Both the position numbers and the translations under genes were made by a program. Shown piece after piece: positions 9,283 to 18,535 of a DNA stretch of 64,000 nt; position 1 is the stretch's first letter, and each line of letters starts with the position of its first letter. This stretch comes from Glaciibacter superstes DSM 21135. Lineage in GTDB: Bacteria; Actinomycetota; Actinomycetes; Actinomycetales; Microbacteriaceae. The DNA lies in assembly GCF_000421145.1 (NCBI RefSeq), contig NZ_ATWH01000001.1, forward strand, positions 124,001 to 188,000, written 5' to 3'. The notes under the pieces are model-generated. The model searched no databases. It was not told the origin of the DNA and saw only the letters and a list, made by a program, of their open reading frames with translations.

Positions 9283-10076
9283 ATGGTGTTACCCCCAGTC
9301 AGGGTGGGGACCTCGCTTCTTAACGGTTGCGCAGCGACAGCCGGGGTTCAGCAAGCGGGCGCGGCTTCAGAAGAGATCGCGAGGCCACTGGATCCCAAGT
9401 CAGAAGTTGTGGCCACTCCAGCGCGGGAACTCTTGGCCTCAATGGGTCTGAATGAAGATCATTCCCTGGATAAAGTGACTGAGCATTACGGCGGAAAAAT
9501 AGCGTACGGATACCCGTCCAGCATCGATCTAGAGACCGCCGGGAAGCTCATTGCAGAACTATCGGGTTCAAACACGAGTGAAGATATAACCTCTGTCCTG
9601 TCATCGCATCTCCCGGATTCACATTGCCCGAGCCTGCACATGCAGGCTGGTCAGCCCCTCGAATATGTTGCTGGGCCCGCAAAGATCGTGGTGGCAGTGT
9701 CGCCCCAGCCATGCTGGCGCCTTGAGCTCTCCGAGGTCGCCCCGGCGCTCACGATCGAAGAGCTCGAACTGCCAGTCCTCGAAGCTGTCGAGCTTGTCGA
9801 AACGCTCAGAGCATTGTCGCCGTCGACGTCAATTGCGGCGAAGAATACGTTCGGGGGATAAATGATCACTACGAACTAGTGCAGGACGCGAACTTCGGTG
9901 CTTTCCCCTCCACACAGGCGGCTGGAAAAGCGCTCATTGATGCAGGATACCTTGACATCGATATGACGAATGGGTGCTGGGCTTTCGATTTGCATGGCGC
10001 TGATAATGGCTATCCAGATGGGGCTCTGCGAGAGGTACTCGAAGGCGTTCCGAACTATCCGCTGACAAATTGCTAG
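9283..10076 (+). pseudogene. Frameshifted hypothetical gene
   Basis: One frame is open to 9861 and carries a protein-like stretch (LEDITSV-type helices, then a Leu/Glu-rich segment EELELPVLEAVELVETLRA). From about 9805 a second frame, read to 10076, looks more natural: IVAVDVNCGEEYVRG, then NDHYELVQDANFGAFPST. The two read as one protein if a single base were missing near 9805-9830. The second frame lacks a convincing start of its own. I do not recognise the family. The first start is uncertain (ATG 9283 has no ribosome site). Two independent small genes remain possible. Confidence 0.4.
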
Positions 10077-10200
10077 GAAGTGAGATTCAAGGTCTGCGAG
10101 ACAATCCACGCTGGAAGGACAGGCAGATCCGGGGCCAGCGCTAGGGTCGAAGTCAGGACGGCGCAGCTGTGCCGCTGGAAGCATGGGATTTGAGGACTGA

Positions 10201-11937
10201 TTGTCGCAAAATGAGTTTCTTCAATACGAAGCCTCAGGAATCGCTGCCCTATTGCGCACGAGAACGCTAACTGTTCCCGCATACCAACGGTCATACTCAT
10301 GGTCTACGAAGTCGAAGTCCGCTGCGGTCCGCGATGCGGGGCCCGACAAGCAGCAAGTCGTCGAGTTCTGGGACGACTTGCATAGCAGCTTCACAAACAA
10401 AATTAGCTACTTTTTGGGTACAGTCGTGCTGGCTGGCAGCGATCAAGATGGACTCGGCCGTAAAAGCGTCATCGATGGCCAGCAACGCCTTGCCACTGCA
10501 TCCCTCCTCCTCGCAGCTATTCGAAATCGCTACCGCGTCGGCGGGGAGATTGATGATGCCAACGCAACGCAGCAAGAATTCCTCGGGAAGTATGACAAAC
10601 GAGCGCGGGCTGATCTTCCGAAGCTGATCCTCAACTCAGAGGACCGCGACTACTATCAGCGCCACGTGATTCAAGGCGAGGCTCTCCAACCGATCAACTT
10701 CAGCCAGCGCCTGCTCGGTGAGGCATACGAGCACCTGCAGGGGAAAGTAGATGACTTCGCCGCAAGTCACGGGACAAATTGGGCAGCAAAGCTGGGTGAG
10801 CTAGAGACGTGGCTGGACGAGAGCGTTCAGGTAGTAGCGATTGTGGTTGCCACTGAAGCCGATGCATTCATGATCTTCGAGACACTCAATGATCGAGGTG
10901 CCGATCTCACCATTGCGGATCTGTTGAAGAATTTCCTATTCAGCCAAGCGGGAGCCAGGTTAGACGAAGTACAGGCCGGTTGGCTCGCAACCCTCAGCAA
11001 TTTGGGAATCGATAAAGTGGGCAACCAACTGTTCACCACATTCGCCCGGCATCTACTTAGCTCGAAATTCGGGTTAGTGCGCGAACGTGAGGTTTACGGA
11101 AAGCTGAAAGGTGTCGTCAAGGACCCAGACTCAGCCGTAAAGTTCACTCAGGAATTGAAGGACGCGTCCCGCCTTTACTACGCCATAATCCGATCGGACA
11201 GTGACTATTGGTCAGAGTTCGCTGGATCAGTGGGCAGCGCCGCTGACGTTGTGGCGGATCTAAAAGTCGAGCGTTACCGGCCCCTAGTTTTAGCGGCGCT
11301 CGCAACCTTCAGTCACAAGGAGATCGAGCGGTTTGTGCCAGCCCTCGTTTCCTGGTCAGTGCGGATGCTATCCGCCGGAAATCTCAGTGGCGGCGTTGCT
11401 GAGGCAGCGTTTTGTGACGCAGCAGTCGAGATTCGACAAGGGACGGTGACAACCACGGAGGAGATCTTGACCAAAACCAAAGTTGGGTCGCTGGTCCCGT
11501 CGGATGCCGTATTTCAGGCCGGCTTCGAAGATTGGCGCGCTACGCCTCGACTCTCGCGCTATCTGCTTCGTTCACTCGAACTCACTGAGCGCGGCGAAAC
11601 CGAACCTGAATTGGTAGTCAATGACGACGTAGATCTCGTGAATCTCGAACACATACTGCCGAAGAATGCCAAGGATGCGGATTGGCCGGCCTTTTCACTA
11701 GAAGACCGTCGCAGTTACGTTGATCGGATCGGAAATCACGTCTTGTTGAAGAAAGGCGTCAACGATCGGATCGGCAACAAAGGTTGGGCCTTAAAGCGGA
11801 CCGTCCTAGCAGCATCCGCGCTAAATCTTACAAAACAGGCCGCAACCGAATCGACCTGGAATGCGTCGTCAATCGATACTCGACAGCGCGGGCTGGCTTC
11901 CCTGGCAGTCAAGACGTGGCCGCGACAGCCGAGATAG
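10201..11937 (+). CDS. GmrSD-type DUF262/DUF1524 nuclease
   Basis: The 578-residue protein carries the DUF262 signatures PAYQRSYSW (26-34) and IDGQQRL (91-97). Near the C-terminus a DUF1524 HNH-type motif reads NLEHILPKN (about 482-490), followed by a conserved N-rich segment (NHVLLKKGVNDRIGN). This is the single-chain GmrSD layout: a ParB/Srx-like NTP-using module fused to an HNH nuclease. GmrSD enzymes are type IV, cutting DNA with sugar-modified hydroxymethylcytosine; related family members serve other defence roles. The TTG start at 10201 fits the motif spacing. It lies in the same direction as the small genes that follow. Confidence 0.85.
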   Translation: MSQNEFLQYEASGIAALLRTRTLTVPAYQRSYSWSTKSKSAAVRDAGPDKQQVVEFWDDLHSSFTNKISYFLGTVVLAGSDQDGLGRKSVIDGQQRLATASLLLAAIRNRYRVGGEIDDANATQQEFLGKYDKRARADLPKLILNSEDRDYYQRHVIQGEALQPINFSQRLLGEAYEHLQGKVDDFAASHGTNWAAKLGELETWLDESVQVVAIVVATEADAFMIFETLNDRGADLTIADLLKNFLFSQAGARLDEVQAGWLATLSNLGIDKVGNQLFTTFARHLLSSKFGLVREREVYGKLKGVVKDPDSAVKFTQELKDASRLYYAIIRSDSDYWSEFAGSVGSAADVVADLKVERYRPLVLAALATFSHKEIERFVPALVSWSVRMLSAGNLSGGVAEAAFCDAAVEIRQGTVTTTEEILTKTKVGSLVPSDAVFQAGFEDWRATPRLSRYLLRSLELTERGETEPELVVNDDVDLVNLEHILPKNAKDADWPAFSLEDRRSYVDRIGNHVLLKKGVNDRIGNKGWALKRTVLAASALNLTKQAATESTWNASSIDTRQRGLASLAVKTWPRQPR

Positions 11938-12005
11938 ACCGACGAACCCGTGAGCCAGCACCGCCAACGCAAGCTATAGGCTCGTCGTGAGCGATTGGAG
12001 GGGTG

Positions 12006-12597
12006 ATGAATAGTGACAAGGCGAAGGTCCGGGAAGTGCTGGTCGACGTTCCGGAGTACGACAAGGACGGAAACCCCATATCCCTTCGACTCATTGAGCT
12101 CGGGCGGCGCCCGGAACACGGACGGCTCACTCATCGCTCATTACCGCAACCCGAGGCTTCCGGAGACGGCCAACGAGCCTGAGGTCGACCGCGCGAACGA
12201 CGCGCTGCGAAGGCGCGAAGTAGATGCCGAAGAGCGCCGCCGCAAGGAGAACGAAGACCTCGCCCGGGAAATCCTCACGATTGTCGTTGACAAGTTGCTG
12301 GTTCCGTTCACGCAGAAAGTCATCGTTCCGTGGGCGACGGTGCTGTGGGACACCAAGTTGAAGCCCGAGGGCAAACGGCTCGCGCAGCGCTTACTCCACC
12401 CAAAAATGAGCCAGCCCGAGGCCCAACAGGTGAGCAGCGATACGACGGGGCTTGCGGCCGAGATTGCCGACCCTCTCACAATCTCGCAGCGCACCACCGA
12501 CCACGCCGAAATACGGCCCGTCCAGGAGCGCAGCGAGGACACAGCTCTCGCTGAGGTGATCCAAATGGATGATTACCAGAACCGTCGGTCCGCCTAA
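12006..12597 (+). pseudogene. Frameshifted hypothetical gene
   Basis: ATG 12006 has a strong ribosome site (GGAGGGG) and opens a natural-looking reading frame (MNSDKAKVREVLVDVPEYD) that stops after about 57 residues. Another frame, protein-like from about 12110 (RNTDGSLIAHYRN), continues to 12597. It contains a charged coiled-coil segment and a hydrophobic stretch around VDKLLVPFTQKVIVPW. The start of that second frame looks like noise. The simplest reading is one protein of roughly 195 residues broken by a one-base change near 12100-12170. A programmed shift or a sequencing error is also possible. The family is not recognised. Confidence 0.45.
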
Positions 12598-12770
12598 GGA
12601 CTCAGAGCGCGTTTGCGTGACGTCACGGGGAATCGCGTAGACGTACGCCCCACAGGTTCTCGTATCCCATGCTTTGCGATGCCCTCGGCCGGCACTGTCT
12701 CGCAACCTCGGACACTTTGCACGACGCCGAGCTGCCATGTCCGAGCTATCAACGACTGTATAGTCGGGAC

Positions 12771-13286
12771 ATGCCACCGGTGCCTCCCTCTCCGCCCCAG
12801 TTGGACGATAAGGCATTAAAGGGCCGCTATGGCGTGCGCTACGTGGACACGATTGTGTCTGCGGCTGGATACGAATGGCGTGAAACCGGTTCAGGAGCGG
12901 ATGTACTCGCCATTGACGGCGACATCTTTTTCCCCGAAGGTCCAGTTGGCGTCCAAATCAAGACAACCCACAAGCACTCGATCAGCGGCACGAATCTGCG
13001 ACTGTCGCAGACTGCAGAGCAACACTGGGTCGACACTTGGGCGAAGGCGCAGCGCCCGTTGTACTTCGTCGTGGTCGTAGTACCCCACACCGCTACTGGT
13101 GGCCCTTGGGTGAAGCACCACACAGCTGGAACAGACTTGTTGGGCACAGCTGCCTATTGGAGCAGAATCGACCCGACGATATTTGCCCCAAAAAACATGT
13201 CCGTCGCGGCCCTGCGCAGCCAGCGTATGGACGCGACAACCCTTCTTCAGTGGCAACTAGACCTGCTGGGGGGGTACGGCGGATGA
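12771..13286 (+). CDS. DUF4365-like restriction-endonuclease-fold protein
   Basis: From ATG 12771 the protein has 171 residues. The core GADVLAIDG followed by VGVQIKTTHK resembles the D...QxK catalytic layout of PD-(D/E)xK nucleases, here in the DUF4365 style. A conserved WVDTWAKAQRPLYFVVVV strand pattern follows. It is probably a DNA or RNA nuclease of a defence unit. The stop codon overlaps the next gene's ATG (13283-13286), so the two are translationally coupled and likely work together. Confidence 0.6.
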   Translation: MPPVPPSPPQLDDKALKGRYGVRYVDTIVSAAGYEWRETGSGADVLAIDGDIFFPEGPVGVQIKTTHKHSISGTNLRLSQTAEQHWVDTWAKAQRPLYFVVVVVPHTATGGPWVKHHTAGTDLLGTAAYWSRIDPTIFAPKNMSVAALRSQRMDATTLLQWQLDLLGGYGG

Positions 13287-14461
13287 CGGAATCAGCGGCA
13301 CAAAGCGTGCACGATGACGATTTCCGCGACGAGGTGACGAGTTATCTCGGTCGCCTGGGGTGGAAACGGGGAAACCCTGGCACGTTCGGTGAACTGTGGA
13401 CTCGAGGAGCAAACGATGAAAGTCGACTCGCTGTCCCATTCGCGGTGCATCCGGAGTCTCGAGAACTTGCGGCGATAGTGGTCAGCCTCGCGCGCCAGCA
13501 GCAGCGAGCCGAAGGAGACGTCGCTCAAGAAATCGAGCAAGAATTCCTCGATGTGCAGGCGTATCGAATTGCCGACTCATTCGTACTGGAGGACCGCGCT
13601 CTCCTCGACAGCGCCGCAACCGTCCTGGACTCTGCTCGCAAGCTCATTCGAGCAGCCGCAAACACGGCTCGAGCGCCTCGCGCCTATATCGCAACTGGCT
13701 TTAGCCGACCTGCCGATGCGATCGCAAGGAAGGCCCGTCTTTCGCACACTCGTCGGGGATCGTTCGTGCTCCCGGTCGTGATGCCGATCGAGCCGCCGGA
13801 GTATCTCGCGAATCAAATTCTTGACGAGGACACGGACATCAAGCTTGAGTCCACCGAGCGTCGGACGACGAGAACTCTCGCGACGGCGTTGGCGGCACTC
13901 GATTCCATCGCAGTACGGCCCGATAAAGAGCCTTCCAGCGTCGAGCTCAATTACCTTGTCGAAGTCGGCGTGAGCAAGGAACTAGTGACAGCGGTTAGAG
14001 CCATTGCCTCTAATGCAGGCGTTCATGCATTCGAAACGCGGTTCGAATGGGCACCGGGCGTGGGCACTCCGCCTGGTCTTCCCGATCGCGTGCTGATTCC
14101 TGACGAAGCTAGTTCGCTGCTGGCTCGCGTGGAGAAGCAGCTTAAAGTCGCCAAGCCTCGTCCAGACGAGTCAATCTCCGGTCAAATTGTGCAAATCCGT
14201 CAAGTCCCAGGCGAGCCGCAGGGCGAGGTTACGATTCGGACCATACGGAACGGCAAGATGGTCGAGATCCGGGTGTCCACTTCGGCGGAGATCACGCGAA
14301 ATGCGACCGACTGGTTCAGGAGCGGCCGAGCGGCGCTGGCGCACGGCGCGATCGTGGCGAGGCCTGGGCGACCTCTGAGCATGCCCGAGCCGATAGCGGT
14401 TACTCCCCTTGATCAGATTCTTCTTGATGCGTTTTCTGGAGGCGCCGACCGTACCGTTTAG
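13283..14461 (+). CDS. Hypothetical partner of the DUF4365-like protein
   Basis: This is a 392-residue protein without signal peptide or membrane segments. The start is ATG 13283, overlapping the upstream stop as ATGA. Longer readings of this frame only shadow the upstream gene. The N-terminal half has helix-rich, Ala/Arg/Glu-heavy sequence. The C-terminal third (EVTIRTIRNGKMVEIRVS) looks like a small beta-rich domain. I do not recognise the family. The coupling to a nuclease-like gene suggests a sensor, regulator or immunity role. Confidence 0.6.
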   Translation: MTESAAQSVHDDDFRDEVTSYLGRLGWKRGNPGTFGELWTRGANDESRLAVPFAVHPESRELAAIVVSLARQQQRAEGDVAQEIEQEFLDVQAYRIADSFVLEDRALLDSAATVLDSARKLIRAAANTARAPRAYIATGFSRPADAIARKARLSHTRRGSFVLPVVMPIEPPEYLANQILDEDTDIKLESTERRTTRTLATALAALDSIAVRPDKEPSSVELNYLVEVGVSKELVTAVRAIASNAGVHAFETRFEWAPGVGTPPGLPDRVLIPDEASSLLARVEKQLKVAKPRPDESISGQIVQIRQVPGEPQGEVTIRTIRNGKMVEIRVSTSAEITRNATDWFRSGRAALAHGAIVARPGRPLSMPEPIAVTPLDQILLDAFSGGADRTV

Positions 14462-14523
14462 GCGGCCAGCTGGGGCGACAGAATCGAATCTGACCCATTG
14501 GCACTTCTAAAGCTGGGCATACG

Positions 14524-14760
14524 TTGGTGAACGAAACGTTGCGGTTGTATGCCCTGTCGCTTAGGCAGAGTCACGAATACCGTGAGCGAATGGAAAATGG
14601 ATACGTTCGCGCGGTTGTGTACGCCACCAACAACATGCACGCTGCCGAAGACGCCGGCGACTACATCAAGGCAATCTTCTGGGCGGAAGCTCTCGGCCGC
14701 GTCCACCGCGCAGAGTCGCGCAAGGTGGAAAGAAAGCGGCAGCGACGCGACGACACATAA
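14524..14760 (+). CDS. Small hypothetical protein
   Basis: A 78-residue, highly charged, mostly helical protein with an Arg/Lys-rich tail (KVERKRQRRDD). It starts at an in-frame GTG/ATG region 62 bp after the previous gene, with no strong ribosome site. It may be a nucleic-acid-binding accessory of the upstream pair. No family is recognised. Confidence 0.4.
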   Translation: MVNETLRLYALSLRQSHEYRERMENGYVRAVVYATNNMHAAEDAGDYIKAIFWAEALGRVHRAESRKVERKRQRRDDT

Positions 14761-14847
14761 CCGAAGGGATACGAGACACGAGCTGCCCCATCGGTCGGCT
14801 TGATGTGCGCGGAGCAATCGGCAATCGATTCCCGCTAACGTGACACT

Positions 14848-15205
14848 GTGCAGTGGATTACAGACGTCGCAGTTCCGATAGTGCTCGGGCTATTAGCGGC
14901 CTTCGGCGCTACAGCCCGAGCAAAACAGATCCAGACGGTTCTCGATCGCGGCCTGAAGCACTAGGACTCCTGGTTTAGCTTCGCGCGCGACCCTGACTGC
15001 GGCGCACCCAGACCTCGAACGCCCCAATCTGGAGGTCTACGTGTGTGCCGCCACTGATGATAATTTCGCCACCTCGCCGCACAAAATTGTTGAGCTACGC
15101 ACACCCGAGGCGTTCCTCGACCTGGAGGTCAAGCGGAATGGCGGCCTAGAGAACCCTGACGTGCGCAACATTCGCCAGTTGCTGCGCCGCGCAGCCGATT
15201 CGTAA
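14848..15205 (+). pseudogene. Remnant of a small membrane-anchored protein gene
   Basis: GTG 14848 opens a 38-residue frame beginning with a single hydrophobic helix (ITDVAVPIVLGLLAAFGATA), stopping at 14964. Another frame from about 14975 to 15205 is protein-like (RATLTAAHPDLERPNLEVYV) but has no start. Together they look like a decayed gene with at least one shift. Function is unknown. Confidence 0.35.
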
Positions 15206-15290
15206 ACGATGATTTGCGGCGCCTCGTTCTGATGATGTGAGGGGGACACGGACCTGTCGAGTCGGGCCTGCTGGAGCCATCGTTTTCGGG

Positions 15291-15512
15291 CTACTCGTTG
15301 TTCGCCTTTTCCTCGATCCAGTCAACGGCGGCATCTGAGAGGAAGTAGCCCGTCGGACCGTTCTGGCCCACCCACCAAGCGTCCGACACCGCGACACCCC
15401 CAGCAGCTGTGATCGCCGTCAGCGCAGACGGCGATAGCGCCTCGCCGTTGTGTTCCACGAGCCAATCCCGGGTGCCAGCGTCGAGCCGAGGCCACCACTC
15501 CACAATGTCCAT
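15291..15512 (-). CDS. Conserved-looking hypothetical protein
   Basis: From ATG 15512 the protein has 73 residues: an acidic, Trp-rich N-terminus (MDIVEWWPRL) and a C-terminus of the type DAWWVGQNGPTGYFLSDAAV. This compact pattern recalls small hypothetical proteins of actinobacteria, but I know no function. A longer start at 15599 adds a basic, unlikely extension. It lies on the opposite strand to its neighbours. Confidence 0.5.
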   Translation of the reverse strand: MDIVEWWPRLDAGTRDWLVEHNGEALSPSALTAITAAGGVAVSDAWWVGQNGPTGYFLSDAAVDWIEEKANNE

Positions 15513-15974
15513 CCACTCATAGTGCCTCACGATGGCGGGTACTGACCGTAAACGACCGTTTTTGGCATGTCTGGATGCCCGCGCCGAAAAGCGGTCCATA
15601 AACTCGCCCCGATTCGAAACTGGCTTGAGTCCGGTGATCTTTCGGTTCGGAGTTTCGGATGATGAGCCGATGGAGCGAGATCCGCAGTGCCTTGAGTGGT
15701 CTCAATTTCGCTTGATAACTGCCCCGAAAGGGAACCCCTTGCGCACCTGGAGACTCTCAGCAATAAAAATGGGCGTGGGCTACCAAGGCCGACTTACTCG
15801 ATGGCGCGGCGGCACCATGGTGTGCTCCCGCGGCCCATAGTGGCCGTGAGCGAAAGAGGAGCCGTGGTCCGGAACTTGCCCCGGCTTCCACGATCTCCTG
15901 GGGCGCAAGGTACTGTTCGACTACAGTGGTGCTCTCGCTGCCGGGCACGGGCACTCATCGACGGGATTTCAGCA

Positions 15975-16682
15975 ATGGCTCATTGTTGGCTGTACATATA
16001 CGAGAACAAGTCAATGAACTCGATCTACATCGGGATTGCAGACAGCATGGGGCGGGTGTACCAAAAGCACAACGAGAAAGCGGAGCACCTCCGCGACGCT
16101 CCTGGCTCCGTCATCCTTCAGACGATGACACCCTTCAGCTCCCGTGCCGATGCCCGAAAGGCGGAGGCAATCGCAATTCACGTTGCGTCCATGGCCGGTG
16201 TCTCGGTTAGCGTCGAAGATGAAGATCGTCCGCTCCTAACAAACACAAACATCGCCGGAGTCAACTCAACGCAGGAGCTCGGGCCCGCGATCGTTACACG
16301 AGACGGAATGGTCTCGTGGGAATCACTGTCGGGCACTGTGTTCGTTCCAATTTCAGCCGATGAACTCGAAGGGCGCCCAGCTCCGTTCGGCGGGCATGGG
16401 GGTGCATTCTTCGCGGACCGGGCGAGCAAACATTGGAACGTCTCAGCAGCGAAGCGGCAACGGATCACACGTCTCATGGCGATTCTAAAGGGCGGGAGAA
16501 ATGTCATTGTGGGTGACTGGGACGTCGACACCGAGGGCGCGTGGAGCGACGTCGAAGGCTCTTCCCGAGTCACCGTACCGCTAGTCGATCCGCAGATGGA
16601 CGATCCTCGCGGCGAAAAGGGTAAGCGCTTAGAAGGTCACCGGCTCAACTCAGGCGTGACGTACAGTCCCGATCTGAGGTAA
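15975..16682 (+). CDS. GIY-YIG-like nuclease domain protein
   Basis: From ATG 15975 the protein has 235 residues. Its first 45 residues fit a GIY-YIG nuclease core: WLYIYENKSMNSIYIGIA followed by a spaced Arg and His (GRVYQKHN). The remaining 180 residues have no recognisable domain and include a DWDVDTEG segment. No good ribosome site precedes the start, so the N-terminus is uncertain. The catalytic Glu of the family is not obvious. Position among restriction genes suggests a defence nuclease, which is an inference. Confidence 0.5.
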   Translation: MAHCWLYIYENKSMNSIYIGIADSMGRVYQKHNEKAEHLRDAPGSVILQTMTPFSSRADARKAEAIAIHVASMAGVSVSVEDEDRPLLTNTNIAGVNSTQELGPAIVTRDGMVSWESLSGTVFVPISADELEGRPAPFGGHGGAFFADRASKHWNVSAAKRQRITRLMAILKGGRNVIVGDWDVDTEGAWSDVEGSSRVTVPLVDPQMDDPRGEKGKRLEGHRLNSGVTYSPDLR

Positions 16683-16787
16683 CTAACTGCGAACCAATAC
16701 CGCGCTTACGAACGTTACGACCGCAAGAAACCTACGTCCGGGGCGTTCTCGTATTGGGGGCGCTTGGCGTATGGCCGGCTTAGCACT

Positions 16788-17816
16788 TCAGACGTCCGCA
16801 GCGTCGGCGACAACGAGCACGGAGGTGAGCGGGATGCGGGTCCGCCAGCGTTCCGGCAGCTTGATGTAGTTATCAAGCACCAGGCTCACCACGTCCTCCC
16901 CTGAGACCAGCCGCAGTCCTGGCCGCTGGCGTTCGATCGAAACGGCGTCCCTGCTGTATGACCCTAACGTCACGAACAGAAGGTACTCGCCTTGGCCCTG
17001 CGTGCCGATGAGCTGCTGCACCTCTGGTGCACCAACCGTTCCGGTCAGGTGCTTGCACTGCACCTTGATCTGCGGCGGTTCGACGCCCAGAGGGTCGCGG
17101 TGAGCGATGACGTCTACGCCGCCATCCTGTGAGTATTGCGTCACTCGTGCCTGGTACCCGAGCGCCCTCAGCAGATCCGCGGTGAACTCCTCGAACTCCG
17201 CGTGCGTTAGCGACTTGTGGAGTGTCTCGAGCACGAAGTCCCGCGTGTGCCGCTCGATTCTCGAAGCCCGCGGCTCGTCAGCTGTCTCCTCCTCAGGCTC
17301 CAACTGTGCTGCCGCCTCGACGATTCGAGTGACCGCCTCGACCGTATCCTCGGTCGTCGTGAGCGCAGCGAGGAACTCGTCAGTGTGCTTGCGGATTCGG
17401 AAGATCGTCAGGAAAGCACCCAGCTCATACAGTGCGGGCTGAGTGAAGATGGTCCGGGACAGACCGGTCTTGCGCCAGTCGACTGGCCGGCGATGCCGAT
17501 GCGTTGGGGAATCTGCGACATATTCGTAGCCGCCTGCAATTACACCGATGTTGATGGTGCTGTTCGGTTTGTATGGGGCAACGACGATGTCGCCCGGCTG
17601 CATCTCGTCACGCATTCGGGCTAGAATCCCCGCCCACCCAGCGATCCCTCGAGGCTTCGCATCGGGGTAGAACCGTGTCAATTCTTCCTTCAAGCCCTCG
17701 CGACCACCAGGGATGGTACGTAAGTCGCCAACCTCGTCCCAGCCGATACTGATGAACCCGCCTTCGACCAGCTCCGTCGAAAGCGTGTCGTTATGTATGC
17801 CCCACATCACCACCAT
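16788..17816 (-). CDS. Mrr-family restriction endonuclease
   Basis: The 342-residue protein has an N-terminal module that begins MWGIHND and includes a PGDIVVAPY strand, probably PUA/EVE-like or Mrr-type target reading. A C-terminal Mrr catalytic domain carries E209/E210, D231-GGVD235 and Q253-C254-K255. Mrr enzymes act on methylated DNA and are classed as type IV. It is convergent with the GIY-YIG-like gene. A methyl-dependent nuclease in the same element as a methylating type ISP enzyme implies that their sequence preferences do not overlap. Confidence 0.85.
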   Translation of the reverse strand: MVVMWGIHNDTLSTELVEGGFISIGWDEVGDLRTIPGGREGLKEELTRFYPDAKPRGIAGWAGILARMRDEMQPGDIVVAPYKPNSTINIGVIAGGYEYVADSPTHRHRRPVDWRKTGLSRTIFTQPALYELGAFLTIFRIRKHTDEFLAALTTTEDTVEAVTRIVEAAAQLEPEEETADEPRASRIERHTRDFVLETLHKSLTHAEFEEFTADLLRALGYQARVTQYSQDGGVDVIAHRDPLGVEPPQIKVQCKHLTGTVGAPEVQQLIGTQGQGEYLLFVTLGSYSRDAVSIERQRPGLRLVSGEDVVSLVLDNYIKLPERWRTRIPLTSVLVVADAADV

Positions 17817-17824
17817 GCCGAGAC

Positions 17825-18412
17825 CGTCTTCTCGTGAAATTCTGGATCAATTAGCGCGCGCATGGGCTGCTCCGCCGTCAACTGCTGGCCGACAGCAATT
17901 GCCGGCTCTTCGGACCTATTCATGGCCATCGACATCGATCTCCTTTACGCAACTCGCCGACGTGGACAGCCCTCGCGGATCTGACACCACAACAGTATCG
18001 CTGCTCTCCGAGGGGCCGCTTGCTTCCGCGACCCCACAAGGGGCTAACGGACTATGGCTCGACGTCCGAGTGATGGCCCCTTCACTGCCGAGAATGACGA
18101 CGTGCGGGTTGAGGATATACAAGAGGGCGAGTGGCGGATGGCGTTCCGTTCGCCGGACCTCTACAACCGCGAGTTGTGGAGGGTCACGAGCTTCTCGGCG
18201 TCGTTGTTCCTCTTCAGGACACCCCGGTTCGGGCTCGGAGCGAACCGCTTGCCGTTGCCCTGACCGGCACCAGATCGTCATTCAAGGACGCTGCGATAGC
18301 CACGAGGGTTCGGGCCGGCTATGCGTTCGGCCAGCATGCGGGACTCGACCTCCGCCTGGCGGTCACGGCAATGTCGGGTGACGTCCCGCTGTGTCGAGTT
18401 CAGCTTTCATGA
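17825..18412 (+). pseudogene. Degenerate gene with two frameshifts
   Basis: Three successive frames look like one protein. From about 17825 to 18075: TQLADVDSPRGSDTTTVSLL and following. From about 18080 to 18175: ENDDVRVEDIQEGEWRMAF. From about 18175 to 18412: VEGHELLGVVVPLQDTPVRA, ending in FGQHAGLDLRLAVTAM. Each change shifts by the same one-base step. No start codon with a ribosome site was found, so the 5' end may also be lost. The family is unknown. Confidence 0.4.
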
Positions 18413-18535
18413 CGCCCGCCCCTAGCGCACGAGTTGGTGCTGGCCGTCCTCATACTGCGCTTGATCGGGTTGACGCAAGCGACCACGCCGACGGGGCGCT
18501 GTATCTACGCACCGGTAGACCGATACGGTGTACCC

